NCBI RefSeq assembly: GCF_018122735.1
Contig: NZ_JAGRRD010000001.1
Span: 4,264,615-4,328,614, forward strand
Direction of reading: 5' to 3'
Length of the DNA stretch: 64,000 nt
DNA from: Azoarcus sp. L1K30
Lineage (GTDB): Bacteria > Pseudomonadota > Gammaproteobacteria > Burkholderiales > Rhodocyclaceae
Part shown: positions 10,703 to 18,797 of the stretch, in pieces
Position numbering within the stretch: position 1 is the first letter of the stretch
Layout of the letters: the number at the start of each line of letters is the position of its first letter
Notes under the pieces: model-generated
The model's input: only the letters and a program-made list of their open reading frames with translations
The model's database searches: none
What the model was told of the DNA's origin: nothing
Position numbers and translations under genes: made by a program

Positions 10703-10740
10703 GCGGGTCGCCGGTTGCTCCGGATACCGGAAAGACCCGC
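10703..10740 (+). promoter_or_regulatory. hairpin between the Trp-rich leader and trpE
   Basis: GCGGGTC pairs with GACCCGC, enclosing an inner CCGGT/ACCGG stem. It starts 12 bases after the leader stop. It could be the terminator or antiterminator arm of an attenuator; the lack of a following T-run argues against a plain terminator. Confidence 0.4.
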
Positions 10741-10792
10741 CACCCGCCTGCAGTGCCCAGTCCGAATCAAACCCGTTCCAAGTGGAGCTCCC

Positions 10793-12265
10793 ATGCTCGA
10801 ACAAGAATTCAATGCCCTGGCCGCCGAGGGCTATAACCGCATTCCGGTCACGCTCGAGACCTTTGCCGATCTCGATACGCCGCTGTCGATCTACTTGAAG
10901 CTCGCCAATGAGTCCTACACTTACCTGCTGGAGTCGGTGCAGGGCGGTGAGCGTTTCGGACGCTACTCGTTCATCGGGCTGTCGTCGCCCACCCGTATCG
11001 AGGTCTACGGCCGATCGGCGCTGCTGCTGACCGGAAACCGCCTGGTCGAGCGTCGCGACTACGGTGATCCGCTCAATTTCGTCGCCGAGTTCATGAACCG
11101 CATCAAGGTGCCGCCGCGCGAACATCTGCCGCGCTTCGCCGGCGGCCTCGTGGGCTGCTTCGGTTACGATACCGTGCGCTACATCGAGCCGAAGCTGGCG
11201 AAGACCGAGAAAAAGGATACCCTCGGCACGCCCGACATCCTGCTCCTGCTCTCGGAAGAGATCGCGATCGTCGATAACCTCACCGGCAAGCTGACGCTGG
11301 TCGTGTATGCTGAACCCGAGGTGCCGGGCGCTTACAAGCGCGCGCAGAAGCGTCTGCAGGATCTGCTTGGCCGACTGCGGGCGCCGGTGCAGATTCCGAC
11401 CGAAACCCGTGCCGCCTCGGCGCCTGCACAGTCGAGTTTTGGCGAGGACGCGTTCAAGGACGCGGTGCGCCGTGCCAAGCAGTACATCGTCGACGGCGAC
11501 ATCATGCAGGTCGTGCTGTCGCAGCGCATGAGCAAGCCGTTTGCCGCGCACCCGATGGCGCTGTACCGGGCGATCCGTTCGCTCAATCCATCGCCCTACA
11601 TGTTCTACTTCAATCTCGAGGATTTCCATGTCGTCGGGTCTTCGCCCGAGATCCTGGTCCGACTCGAGGACGAAAACGTCACCGTTCGTCCGATCGCAGG
11701 CACACGCAAGCGGGGGGGCACTGTGGCCGAAGACCTCGCGCTCGAGAAGGATTTGCTGTCCGACGAAAAGGAGTGCGCGGAGCACTTGCAACTGTTGGAT
11801 CTGGGGCGCAACGATGCTGGCCGCGTGTCGGAAACCGGCTCGGTGCGGGTGACGGAGCAGTTCACCGTTGAGCGTTATTCACATGTGATGCACATCGTGT
11901 CCAACGTCGAGAGCAAACTCAAGGAAGGGCTCAACGCACTGGCCGTGCTGCGCGCGACCTTTCCCGCCGGGACCGTGTCCGGCGCGCCGAAGGTAAGAGC
12001 GATGGAGATCATCGACGAGCTCGAACCGGTCAAGCGGGGTATCTACGCGGGTGCGGTGGGCTATGTCGGCTTCCATGGTGACATGGATCTGGCGATCGCG
12101 ATCCGCACCGCGGTGATCAAGGATGGTCAGATCCATGTGCAGGCAGGTGCGGGCATCGTTGCCGATTCCGACCCCGAAGCCGAATGGCAGGAAACCCACA
12201 GCAAGGCCCGTGCGATGCTGCGGGCGGCAGAGATGGCCGAAGGCGGCCTGGATACCCAAGGCTGA
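10793..12265 (+). CDS. trpE: anthranilate synthase component I
   Basis: Converts chorismate to anthranilate with ammonia supplied by TrpG; first step of tryptophan synthesis. It has 490 residues, full length. The tryptophan feedback site LLES followed ten residues later by Ser is intact ([15 protein letters not shown]). Chorismate-binding motifs include [41 protein letters not shown] and [11 protein letters not shown]. The start [18 protein letters not shown] is typical; the frame is open 26 codons further up. Normally trpG would follow at once. Here the prophage begins 14 bases after the stop, cutting trpE off from trpGDC. Confidence 0.96.
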   Translation: MLEQEFNALAAEGYNRIPVTLETFADLDTPLSIYLKLANESYTYLLESVQGGERFGRYSFIGLSSPTRIEVYGRSALLLTGNRLVERRDYGDPLNFVAEFMNRIKVPPREHLPRFAGGLVGCFGYDTVRYIEPKLAKTEKKDTLGTPDILLLLSEEIAIVDNLTGKLTLVVYAEPEVPGAYKRAQKRLQDLLGRLRAPVQIPTETRAASAPAQSSFGEDAFKDAVRRAKQYIVDGDIMQVVLSQRMSKPFAAHPMALYRAIRSLNPSPYMFYFNLEDFHVVGSSPEILVRLEDENVTVRPIAGTRKRGGTVAEDLALEKDLLSDEKECAEHLQLLDLGRNDAGRVSETGSVRVTEQFTVERYSHVMHIVSNVESKLKEGLNALAVLRATFPAGTVSGAPKVRAMEIIDELEPVKRGIYAGAVGYVGFHGDMDLAIAIRTAVIKDGQIHVQAGAGIVADSDPEAEWQETHSKARAMLRAAEMAEGGLDTQG

Positions 12266-12279
12266 CAAGGACGACCGAC

Positions 12280-12296
12280 ATGCTGCTGATGATCGA
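12280..12296 (+). other. attL core (17-base trpG start sequence)
   Basis: ATGCTGCTGATGATCGA, identical to the start of intact trpG at the other end. The bases before it (AAGGACGACCGAC) are the native trpG ribosome-binding region still attached to trpE; the bases after it are phage DNA. Confidence 0.92.
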
Positions 12297-12333
12297 GAAG
12301 CAGCATGCAATTCCGGCAGTGTTCGCAGGGTAA
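12280..12333 (+). pseudogene. trpG 5' remnant fused to phage sequence
   Basis: The native trpG start codon and ribosome site remain behind trpE, but after six codons the frame enters phage DNA. It would give a 17-residue peptide, MLLMIEKQHAIPAVFAG, then TAA. It has no expected function and marks where trpG was split. Confidence 0.8.
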
Positions 12334-12410
12334 CGCGGTGACATCAGAAGACCGTGAAAACACGGTCTATGTGTTACGCTACTTTCCGCAAAGTAACGCT
12401 TACATCCGAC

Positions 12411-12459
12411 AAAAAAGCGGGTACATTCTCGGGTACTGATCTCCTGTACCCGCTTTTTT
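12411..12459. promoter_or_regulatory. inverted repeat before int: terminator and/or integrase arm sites
   Basis: AAAAAAGCGGGTAC and its exact complement GTACCCGCTTTTTT are 21 bases apart, with a third CGGGTAC in between. The structure can terminate transcription both ways. The core GCGGGTAC recurs twice at the other prophage end, so it also fits arm-type binding sites of the integrase. The integrase ATG touches the T-run. Confidence 0.6.
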
Positions 12460-13650
12460 ATGCCGCTAACCGACGTTAAGATCCGACAGGCAAAGGCCGT
12501 CGATAAGCCAATCAAGCTCACTGACGGCGCCGGCCTCTATCTGGAGGTCAGACCGAACGGGTCAAAGCTCTGGCGGTACCGGTACAAGATCGCCGGAAAA
12601 GAGAACCTCTTTGCGCTTGGCGACTATCCAACCGTTTCGCTCCAGGATGCACGCAGGGCGCGCGAGGATGCGCGTGAGCTGGTGAAGCATGGCCTTCACC
12701 CATCTCATGCACGACAAGCAGAGAAAGCACGCCAGGTGAGCGAAAACGAGCAGACTTTCCGTGCGGTTTCTGAGGAGTGGATCGAAAAGAAGCGAGCCGG
12801 ATGGTCTGGCTACTACCTAAAGCAAGTCATGCGCGGGATGGAATCCGACGTGTGGCCATACATCGGTCGTCTTCCGCTGCGCTCGATCAGCGCAAGCCAC
12901 GTTCTCGAGGTGCTGAATCGCGTCACTGGGCGTGGGGCAGAAACTGTGGCGATCAACCTGAGGCAGTGGTGCTCATCGGTGTTCCGCTATGGTGTGTCCA
13001 CGCTGCGAGCAGACGTCGATCCGGTGGCCGCACTCAAGGGCGCGATCATTCGTCCAGTGGTGAAGAATGCGCAGCCGATGAGCCGCGACCAGCTGAAAAC
13101 CTTCATGACGAAGCTTGACCAGTATGGTGGGCTAAGAACCACCGCTCTGGCGATCCGCCTGCTTCTGTACACGTTTGTTCGAACGGTAGAGATGCGCCGC
13201 GGAGAGTGGTCTGAGATCCATGATGGAACCCACCTGTGGGTCATTCACGGCGACAAGATGAAGATGGGGCGCACGCACATCGTCCCACTCTCTCGCCAGG
13301 CGCTGGAGGTACTCACAGAGTTGCGCCGCATTACTGGTGGAGGGGTAAACATGTTCCCGAACTCTCGCCGGCCGAACGACATCATGAGTGCAACGACGAT
13401 CAATCGTGCAATGGAATACCTTGGTGTTCCGTTCAGCGGTCATGACTTCCGGGCAACAGCATCAACGCACCTCTATGAGATGGGGTGGAGTAGCCATGTC
13501 GTTGAAATGCAGCTGGCCCACGCAGAGCGGAACAAGGCGAAGGCAGCATACAACCACGCCCAATATCTGGCAGAGAGGCGTGACATGATGCAGGCGTGGG
13601 CGGACTGGCTGGACGCGATCAGGGAAGATCCCGTCACGCCTTCCCTTTGA
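12460..13650 (+). CDS. P4-type tyrosine recombinase (integrase)
   Basis: Site-specific recombinase for prophage integration, 396 residues. The N-terminal arm-binding domain starts MPLTDVKIRQAKAVDKPIKL (DUF4102 type, about 1-85), followed by a core-binding domain (about 100-190). Catalytic residues are visible: Arg241 (FVRTVEMRRGEW), His328-Arg331 (HDFR), His354 (LAHAERNK) and nucleophile Tyr364 (AYNHAQYL). The start codon follows directly on a hairpin T-run and has no Shine-Dalgarno, so translation may be weak or the mRNA leaderless. Its 3' end overlaps the convergent holin gene by 17 bases. Confidence 0.95.
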   Translation: MPLTDVKIRQAKAVDKPIKLTDGAGLYLEVRPNGSKLWRYRYKIAGKENLFALGDYPTVSLQDARRAREDARELVKHGLHPSHARQAEKARQVSENEQTFRAVSEEWIEKKRAGWSGYYLKQVMRGMESDVWPYIGRLPLRSISASHVLEVLNRVTGRGAETVAINLRQWCSSVFRYGVSTLRADVDPVAALKGAIIRPVVKNAQPMSRDQLKTFMTKLDQYGGLRTTALAIRLLLYTFVRTVEMRRGEWSEIHDGTHLWVIHGDKMKMGRTHIVPLSRQALEVLTELRRITGGGVNMFPNSRRPNDIMSATTINRAMEYLGVPFSGHDFRATASTHLYEMGWSSHVVEMQLAHAERNKAKAAYNHAQYLAERRDMMQAWADWLDAIREDPVTPSL

Positions 13651-14047
13651 CCCGCTCGACCGTGCGCAGGCCACCAAGGCCGAGCATGCCTGTGAGCAGC
13701 ACGAACAAGGTGTCGTTGTCGATCGGCGGCAGAGGCGGGACGCTTCCGCCGGCGATGCTCACCACCCACGGAAGGATGGGCTGAAGGAAGAACTGATAGA
13801 CGAGCCCGCCGACGCAGGCCCAGCCAGTTGCCGGGCGCCATCCGCCGCGAAACATGTCGGTCTGTGCAGCCTCGACCTTGTTGGTCTCGATCTGTCCAAG
13901 CGCGATCTGCATCTCGGCGTCCAGCGCTGCAAGCTCCCCCTTCTGCGCAAGCTCGAGCATCTTCAGCTTTGCGTCTGCTGCCTGCGCAGGGTCAGGGATG
14001 AGCTTGTCCAGGATGTTTCCGATCATCGGCGCGAGAATTTGCCACAT
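13634..14047 (-). CDS. 3TM-type phage holin
   Basis: A 137-residue protein of the 3TM holin type. The N-terminal amphipathic part (MWQILAPMIGNILDKLIPDP) leads to a helical Ala/Glu-rich region, then two clear membrane spans (ATGWACVGGLVYQFFLQPIL; TLFVLLTGMLGLGGL). Such proteins permeabilise the inner membrane at lysis. It is the last gene of the leftward late block and overlaps the end of int. A second holin-like gene is in the same cassette. Confidence 0.8.
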   Translation of the reverse strand: MWQILAPMIGNILDKLIPDPAQAADAKLKMLELAQKGELAALDAEMQIALGQIETNKVEAAQTDMFRGGWRPATGWACVGGLVYQFFLQPILPWVVSIAGGSVPPLPPIDNDTLFVLLTGMLGLGGLRTVERVKGKA

Positions 14048-14048
14048 T

Positions 14049-14246
14049 TCAGTGCCCCCAAATGGTTCGGATCATGCTGCGCTGTAGTGCGAAATTCACG
14101 GCGAGCAGCGCGCGGATGTTGGCGTCGACGATCAAGGCGTTCGACAGCAGGATTGACTCGGTAGTTCTGTGCCAGTCCATCGACTTCGTGACGGCTGGAC
14201 GTGTGGCCATTCGGTAGGCGGTGAGGTTGGTGACGGTTGCAAGCAC
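14049..14246 (-). CDS. small phage protein of unknown function in the lysis cassette
   Basis: A 65-residue frame starting with GTG, preceded by GGAGGTC that overlaps the lysozyme stop. The sequence (LATVTNLTAYRMATRPAVTK) has no membrane span or known motif. It lies between lysozyme and holin with one base to the holin start, so it is probably translated with them. The frame is open further up but without a ribosome site. Confidence 0.5.
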   Translation of the reverse strand: MLATVTNLTAYRMATRPAVTKSMDWHRTTESILLSNALIVDANIRALLAVNFALQRSMIRTIWGH

Positions 14247-14248
14247 GG

Positions 14249-14728
14249 TCAGACCTCCATCAGGTTGGCAGCCATCCGACGAGCCCAGCCCTTTCCGAAC
14301 GCATCCCAGGTTGGGAGATCGGTCATGAACTGCAGGCGCAGGCCGCAATACACGCCGGCCAGCCTCGCCGGGTCAGCTGCGCGAACCGCCGCCAGCGTGC
14401 GCGGCCCGATGATGCCGTCTGCGGTAGCCCCTGCTGCCCGCTGCAGCCACAGTGTTGCCTGCTTCACCCCGCTATTCACGGCCGCGTCAAACACGTGAAA
14501 GCGCAGCGTGTCAGGAAGGTCGTCTGCGCGCACTGAATCCCAATACTGTCGGCGGTAGATCAGCTTAGCGGTGTCTCGAGGAAGATCTCGCATTGCCCCG
14601 CTGTACCCGAATGCGCGGGCCACCGCAGCTGTAACGCCCCACATCGTTTCCCGGCCAGGGTCGCGCGGGTGGTTCGAATACCCGCCTTCGTGTCCGATCA
14701 GCCGGTCGAACGCCATATCGAAATTCAT
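14249..14728 (-). CDS. phage endolysin, glycoside hydrolase family 108
   Basis: A 159-residue N-acetylmuramidase of the ZliS/GH108 type. The catalytic Glu is in HEGGYSNHPRDPGRETMWGVT (Glu14). The C-terminal half (YYRRQYWD-like IYRRQYWDSVR, FDAAVNSG, GIIGPRTLAAV) matches the peptidoglycan-binding part of the family. There is no signal peptide, so export depends on a holin. AAGGAGC precedes the chosen ATG; the frame is open far upstream but that part is a shadow of other genes. Confidence 0.92.
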   Translation of the reverse strand: MNFDMAFDRLIGHEGGYSNHPRDPGRETMWGVTAAVARAFGYSGAMRDLPRDTAKLIYRRQYWDSVRADDLPDTLRFHVFDAAVNSGVKQATLWLQRAAGATADGIIGPRTLAAVRAADPARLAGVYCGLRLQFMTDLPTWDAFGKGWARRMAANLMEV

Positions 14729-15039
14729 CTGTTGCTCCTTTCGCGCATCCAGTCTTGTGCTGCACCCGCCGTGCGGAAGCGCTTTACCCGCACCGCCCTG
14801 AACTCCCAGACGCGGTATGCCCCGGAAAAGAAGAGCAGCATGTTCCGCGGCGTCCACAAGTCCCTTTTCGGCGGGATGTACTCGAGCGCGAACAGCTGCC
14901 GAAGGCCGCCCTGGTGGGCGGTGCCGAAGTGGGGAACCATCCCAGCGAAATGCAGCGACCTTCTCGTCCATGCGTAGCCCTTGAACCAGCCGATCGCCCA
15001 GAACCACATGGCCACGATCCAGCAGTTCAAGAGCTTCAC
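14725..15039 (-). CDS. phage protein with N-terminal membrane segment
   Basis: A 104-residue protein. Residues 3-20 (LLNCWIVAMWFWAIGWFKGY) are hydrophobic and Trp-rich, followed by a basic soluble part. It overlaps the lysozyme start by four bases and the upstream holin stop. No family is recognised; position in the lysis cassette suggests a membrane-associated helper or a virion protein. Confidence 0.55.
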   Translation of the reverse strand: MKLLNCWIVAMWFWAIGWFKGYAWTRRSLHFAGMVPHFGTAHQGGLRQLFALEYIPPKRDLWTPRNMLLFFSGAYRVWEFRAVRVKRFRTAGAAQDWMRERSNR

Positions 15040-15362
15040 AGGCGGTCAGCTTTCCGCTGCGCGATCGAGTACCCGAGGTCGCGAACCTTGTCGGCACCGA
15101 ACAGGCCGATGACGGCGCCGACGAACGTTCCGAGCCCACTCGGCAGGCCAATGGCCTCCGCCCCGGACGAGATCGCCAGCGCGATGGCCCCGCAGAAAAG
15201 GCCCTCAAGGAACCGGCGCATACCGCGCGGCTCCCTGTCGTCGTACAGGATGCGCAGCCAAGCAATGAGCGTTCCGAATATCGCGGCTTTCATGGGTTCG
15301 GGGAGTGCTTCCCAAAATGAGTTCCAGATGGCGGTGAGCAGGCCGATGTCTTTTTCTGGCAT
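15036..15362 (-). CDS. phage holin
   Basis: A 108-residue holin of the lambda/HP1-like family (MPEKD start). It has hydrophobic spans near 25-40 (AAIFGTLIAWLRIL), 55-75 (GLFCGAIALAISSGAEAIGL) and 78-92 (GTFVGAVIGLFG), separated by a charged loop (YDDREPRGMRRF), and a basic tail. It is the first gene of the lysis cassette and precedes the 104-residue gene with a four-base overlap. Confidence 0.85.
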   Translation of the reverse strand: MPEKDIGLLTAIWNSFWEALPEPMKAAIFGTLIAWLRILYDDREPRGMRRFLEGLFCGAIALAISSGAEAIGLPSGLGTFVGAVIGLFGADKVRDLGYSIAQRKADRL

Positions 15363-15365
15363 CTA

Positions 15366-16070
15366 CTATTTCCAGGCATGAACCGGAACGGCGAAATCGT
15401 GGCCGTCGATCCGGATCTTCAGCTTTCCGATGTAGCGTCCGGGCTTACTGCTCGAAAAGACCGGGTTTGCGCTGCTTAGCTCGAGCACTGCGCCAATTGG
15501 GCCGGCTTCCGCGATGTCGAGAATGGCAGGGGTCTGCGCTCCGTTGGCCATCTTGACGAGCGCATCGTCGCAATCGATGTTGCAGTTCATCCCGACACCC
15601 AGCGCTGCGGCGCCGCGGTCGCCCATGCTGGGGGACATGTCGATCCCGAAATCAATCGTTGGGCGAGCTCCACCGGTCGCGTTGCCGAAGTTGAAGCCGA
15701 TCCCGAAGCGGTTCCGCGTTCCAGGCCCATTCGCCCACACGTCGATTTCCACTCCGTAGAGCGCGCCGATGTTCCCGCCGGTCAAGTCCTTCGCCTCGAA
15801 GCACGCCGCCCAGGTCGGCCCCCGACCGTACTTGAACCCTTTCCCGTAGCACGCAACGTTCTCGCCCTGGTTGGCGAAGTTGTTCATCGCGAATAGGGAG
15901 GCCCACTCGAATGCCTGTCCTGTTGCCTGTGTCGTGATATCCACGACGAAGCCGCATTTCAGTTCTCGCACGCCGCCCGGCGGGGCGGTGTAGGTGACCG
16001 CCAGGCTGCGCGGCTCGCGAGCGAACTTTCCAGATGGCGGAAGACCGCCGGTGAACTTCGGATCAGACAT
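15366..16070 (-). CDS. phage protein of unknown function, probably virion surface or tail associated
   Basis: A 234-residue protein, rich in Gly, Asn and aromatic residues typical of beta-structured virion proteins (FGIGFNFGNATGGARPTIDF). No catalytic motif is visible. It lies between tail-fibre-associated genes and the lysis cassette. The C-terminal segment (GRYIGKLKIRIDGHDFAVPV) resembles the end of phage tail-fibre head or pectin-fold proteins. Function is inferred from position only. Confidence 0.55.
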   Translation of the reverse strand: MSDPKFTGGLPPSGKFAREPRSLAVTYTAPPGGVRELKCGFVVDITTQATGQAFEWASLFAMNNFANQGENVACYGKGFKYGRGPTWAACFEAKDLTGGNIGALYGVEIDVWANGPGTRNRFGIGFNFGNATGGARPTIDFGIDMSPSMGDRGAAALGVGMNCNIDCDDALVKMANGAQTPAILDIAEAGPIGAVLELSSANPVFSSSKPGRYIGKLKIRIDGHDFAVPVHAWK

Positions 16071-16080
16071 GGCTCGCCCC

Positions 16081-16491
16081 TTATGCGGTGATTACCGACG
16101 CAGCGATGAACAGGGCATCGACGTCTGCATCGGTCAGGCCGAGCACCTGCTGCATGCCGGCGATGGTGGGACTGGCGCGGACGAACTCGCTGGCGTCCTG
16201 CCAGGCGAGTCGGGCAATGTCCGTCGTTGGAAGGCCAGACATGTAGGCCTCGACACCACCAAGCAGGCCCGCCTGAGCAAGCGCAGCGCGGGCCTGAAAC
16301 CGCGTGACCGCTCGAGGAACAAGGCTGATCGGATCGACGGGAATGGATTCCCAAGCGCCGCTGACATACCGCTTTCCGAGCACGTCGCTGTCGGCAGCTA
16401 CTTCGACCATGTTCGGTGCGGAAACCGCTGAGTGCAGATGCGACACAGCGACTGCGACGTTGTTTTCATCAATCTGGGCATAGGTTTTCAT
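16081..16491 (-). CDS. phage tail fibre accessory or assembly-type protein
   Basis: A 136-residue protein. The N-terminal part (MKTYAQIDENNVAVAVSHLH) resembles Tfa-like proteins encoded next to tail fibres; the C-terminal part (TRFQARAALAQAGLL, ARLAWQDASEFVRASPTI) is a short helical domain common in such genes. The ATG overlaps the stop of the preceding gene and is preceded by GGAGGAG. Confidence 0.55.
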   Translation of the reverse strand: MKTYAQIDENNVAVAVSHLHSAVSAPNMVEVAADSDVLGKRYVSGAWESIPVDPISLVPRAVTRFQARAALAQAGLLGGVEAYMSGLPTTDIARLAWQDASEFVRASPTIAGMQQVLGLTDADVDALFIAASVITA

Positions 16492-16841
16492 CAGTAGAAC
16501 TCCTCCACCTTCCATTGGCCGTGAACATAGGTCCCATAGGAGGCGTCGAGGTGAATCCTCAAGTTGGTGGAAGACGTCAGCCTGCAAAAAGCCTCGTAGG
16601 CAGAAAATCCGCTGCCCGCCTTGTACATGGCATTTTGAGCAGCGTCCCCGATCCCACCGACAAACCGGACGATGCATTTCGCCGGATCGACCGCAGAAAT
16701 CGTGACGTCGAGGTATTTTGTGTCCTGCCCAGCGCCGGACGACATCGCCGCACTGACGATGCCTGTTTGCACAGACTTGATCGAACCAACAGGAAGCGCA
16801 GAGACCTTGTTCAGAATCACCGGGCTCAATGGATCAGACAT
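16491..16841 (-). CDS. phage protein of unknown function in the tail fibre cluster
   Basis: A 116-residue protein starting MSDPLSPVILNKV. It contains a predicted beta-rich stretch (TKYLDVTISAVDPAKCIVRF) and ends KVEEFY. It is coupled to the downstream gene and starts one base after the tail fibre stop, so it is probably part of fibre assembly or the fibre tip. No family is recognised. Confidence 0.5.
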   Translation of the reverse strand: MSDPLSPVILNKVSALPVGSIKSVQTGIVSAAMSSGAGQDTKYLDVTISAVDPAKCIVRFVGGIGDAAQNAMYKAGSGFSAYEAFCRLTSSTNLRIHLDASYGTYVHGQWKVEEFY

Positions 16842-16842
16842 A

Positions 16843-17862
16843 TCAGCTCTCCACGGTTGACGTGCTCGTCAGCACGCCGGAGGTGTAGGTGTAGGTAGTG
16901 GTGCGAGTCACGCCGGCATAGATGACTACCATGGTCGTGAGCACGCCGCTCGAGTAGGTCAGGGTGGTCGTTCTGGTTCCGCCGGGTAGCGTCTCGCTGA
17001 TGCCTGTCAGCACACCGGAGGTGTAGGTGTAGGTGGTCGCGCTGCTCCGCCCGATTTCTGCCGCTACCTTCTGGCTTGACCAAGCCTTCACGGCCGATGG
17101 CGCACCATCGTCGATAACGCCGGCGGCAACATAGGCGGCGGCCTGCTGAGCCCAATGCTTGGCGCTGTACTCGCCGCCGGATACCGGGCTCCCGAGTTGC
17201 GTCGCCCACGACATCGAAAGCGTTGCGGATCCGGATGCAGAGGACGCTGACGATGCTGAAGCAGAGGCGGATGATGCCGAGTTACCGGCCTGAACTGTTG
17301 CGAGTGAAACCTGCGCGGCGGCAAGTGCTACCTGATCTTCCGCCAGCCCTACCTGAACGGCGGCCTCTGCGGCAGACGCAGCGGCATTGCCGGCTTGCGT
17401 CGCGGCATCTGCAGCGGCCTGCAGGAGTTCGTCGCGGTATTCGTCTGCGGTCTTGGTGTCGGTGATCTTCGTCTTGAACGACCGGCTCACCTGGTCTGCG
17501 ACCTGCTGGATCTGGATGGCTTGGCGGTCGAGCGCATCCTCGATCACCTGCGGGTAGAAGCCCCCGGCATTTGTGATGTCGGTCGGCTGGGTGTTGAGCA
17601 GCGCGCTCGTTGCGGCCAGTGTTTCACCCGTTGCCGGCGCAACCAGCATCGTGATGGTGCCGCCCGGGTTTGCATTCTGGTCCGCGTTGAGTGCGACGGT
17701 GTAGTCTGCGAGTAGGGTTTTCGTCGCCTCGAATCCGTCCGAGTCGGCAACGACAACCCTGACGTCAGATGCCGAGAAGACTTTGAACTCGAACGGAAAA
17801 TCGACTGTTGCGCCGTTTCCGTCAAACGGCCCGGCTTTGCGCGTTTCGGAACTGACGGTCAT
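16843..17862 (-). CDS. tail fibre with T7-type N-terminal domain
   Basis: A 339-residue putative receptor-binding fibre. Residues 1-120 resemble the T7 gp17 virion-attachment domain (FPFEFKVFSASDVRVVV; GGTITMLVAPATGETLAATS). Residues about 140-225 are an Ala/Ser/Gln-rich coiled coil that would trimerise. The tip (about 275-339) has three copies of a Thr/Tyr unit (TYTSGVLT, TYSSGVLT, TYTSGVLT) encoded by near-identical DNA. A copy of the GTGCGCGTGGTT motif lies 45 bases before its start. Confidence 0.85.
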   Translation of the reverse strand: MTVSSETRKAGPFDGNGATVDFPFEFKVFSASDVRVVVADSDGFEATKTLLADYTVALNADQNANPGGTITMLVAPATGETLAATSALLNTQPTDITNAGGFYPQVIEDALDRQAIQIQQVADQVSRSFKTKITDTKTADEYRDELLQAAADAATQAGNAAASAAEAAVQVGLAEDQVALAAAQVSLATVQAGNSASSASASASSASSASGSATLSMSWATQLGSPVSGGEYSAKHWAQQAAAYVAAGVIDDGAPSAVKAWSSQKVAAEIGRSSATTYTYTSGVLTGISETLPGGTRTTTLTYSSGVLTTMVVIYAGVTRTTTYTYTSGVLTSTSTVES

Positions 17863-17906
17863 GGATCCTCTCCGGAGAATGCCGCAAGGCTATCCCCGGA
17901 TCAGCG

Positions 17907-17918
17907 AACCACGCGCAC
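17907..17918 (-). promoter_or_regulatory. late-region motif copy 1 (GTGCGCGTGGTT)
   Basis: Minus-strand 12-mer in the gap before the tail fibre gene, 45 bases from its start. The same 12-mer precedes three other late genes. It may be a promoter or activator site. Confidence 0.55.
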
Positions 17919-17931
17919 CGATGCAGAGGCT

Positions 17932-18693
17932 CTACTTCACTCCACCGAGTCGGCCTGTCGTTTTGCAGGTTTCACCTACCGTCATCCGCGCCGAGTAATC
18001 GACCGTGACAAAGCCGTCGACCGTTCTGAGCTTGTTGATCGTGATCGACCCGGCCACGCCGTTCGAACAGGAATATGTGCCGGATCCGGAGAACACCGAT
18101 CCGGCCTGCGGCATCGTGACCGCATAGGAGCAGCTTCCCCCGTTGTCTCCATACATGGTCATCCGATACCCGTTGCTTCCAGTTGAGGTGATCTGCGCAA
18201 CGCCGCTTTCGCTGCCGGATTCGTTGTTCTGTCCGATCGTGCATCCGGTCCTGGAGTAGGTCCCAGCGTACTGCCACCGACCAGCGATAGACGGTGTTGC
18301 ATAGGAAAACCGCTGCAGCGGGATGGTCCCAGTCTTTCCGTCATAGCTGTAGGTGAATGTCGCGCTGTTCTCCGACGAGAAGGAAATCCGTGCGGTTCCA
18401 GGGTATTCGCGCTGCACCACGCCATTCACGAGGGTTGCGCGCTCGAGCTTCCCGTCGAGGGCGCCGTTGACCAGCTTGCCCGCCAGGAGCATGTAGGTCG
18501 ATTTCCCGGTGTCGTCAAAGTAGTACCAGGCAACGGCGAGCGTGTCGCCCTGGTGTCCAATGTTGAACCCAGACCCGATCTGTCCCGGATTGGACCACCA
18601 GTCCTGATAGTTTGACGTCGCAAGAGCGGATGAACTGCAGATCGCCGCGGCAACAGACAGCACCGCAGCAAGCGAGCGCTTTGACTTCATCAT
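17932..18693 (-). CDS. secreted protein of unknown function (cargo gene)
   Basis: About 253 residues with a clear signal peptide after MMKSKRSLAAVLSVAAAICS, cleaved near ALA-TS. The mature part starts SNYQDWWSNPGQIGSGFNIG and resembles the DWWxNPxxxGxGxNIxxQG domain of many proteobacterial secreted proteins of unknown role. Four Cys in the C-terminal half could form disulfides. It has its own upstream gap with an inverted repeat, so it may be expressed separately from the virion genes around it, like a lysogenic-conversion gene. GGGGGAAATC precedes two adjacent ATGs. Confidence 0.7.
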   Translation of the reverse strand: MMKSKRSLAAVLSVAAAICSSSALATSNYQDWWSNPGQIGSGFNIGHQGDTLAVAWYYFDDTGKSTYMLLAGKLVNGALDGKLERATLVNGVVQREYPGTARISFSSENSATFTYSYDGKTGTIPLQRFSYATPSIAGRWQYAGTYSRTGCTIGQNNESGSESGVAQITSTGSNGYRMTMYGDNGGSCSYAVTMPQAGSVFSGSGTYSCSNGVAGSITINKLRTVDGFVTVDYSARMTVGETCKTTGRLGGVK

Positions 18694-18720
18694 GATTTCC
18701 CCCTGTGTTATGGATTCGCG

Positions 18721-18736
18721 ATGTTCAATAGAACAT
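18721..18736. promoter_or_regulatory. operator-like inverted repeat before the secreted protein gene
   Basis: ATGTTC-AATA-GAACAT, a perfect 6-base inverted repeat about 28 bases before the start codon. It is unlike the CI/Cro operators and might bind a host regulator. Confidence 0.35.
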
Positions 18737-18797
18737 GAGCGTAACCAAATGTCACTCTGGTGGATGTGGAAAAGACCATGATGAAGCAACAATCGCC

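Noticed and set aside
12280-12340. tRNA attachment site, usual for P4-type integrases
   Set aside because: No tRNA sequence is present at either end; the repeat is the trpG start.
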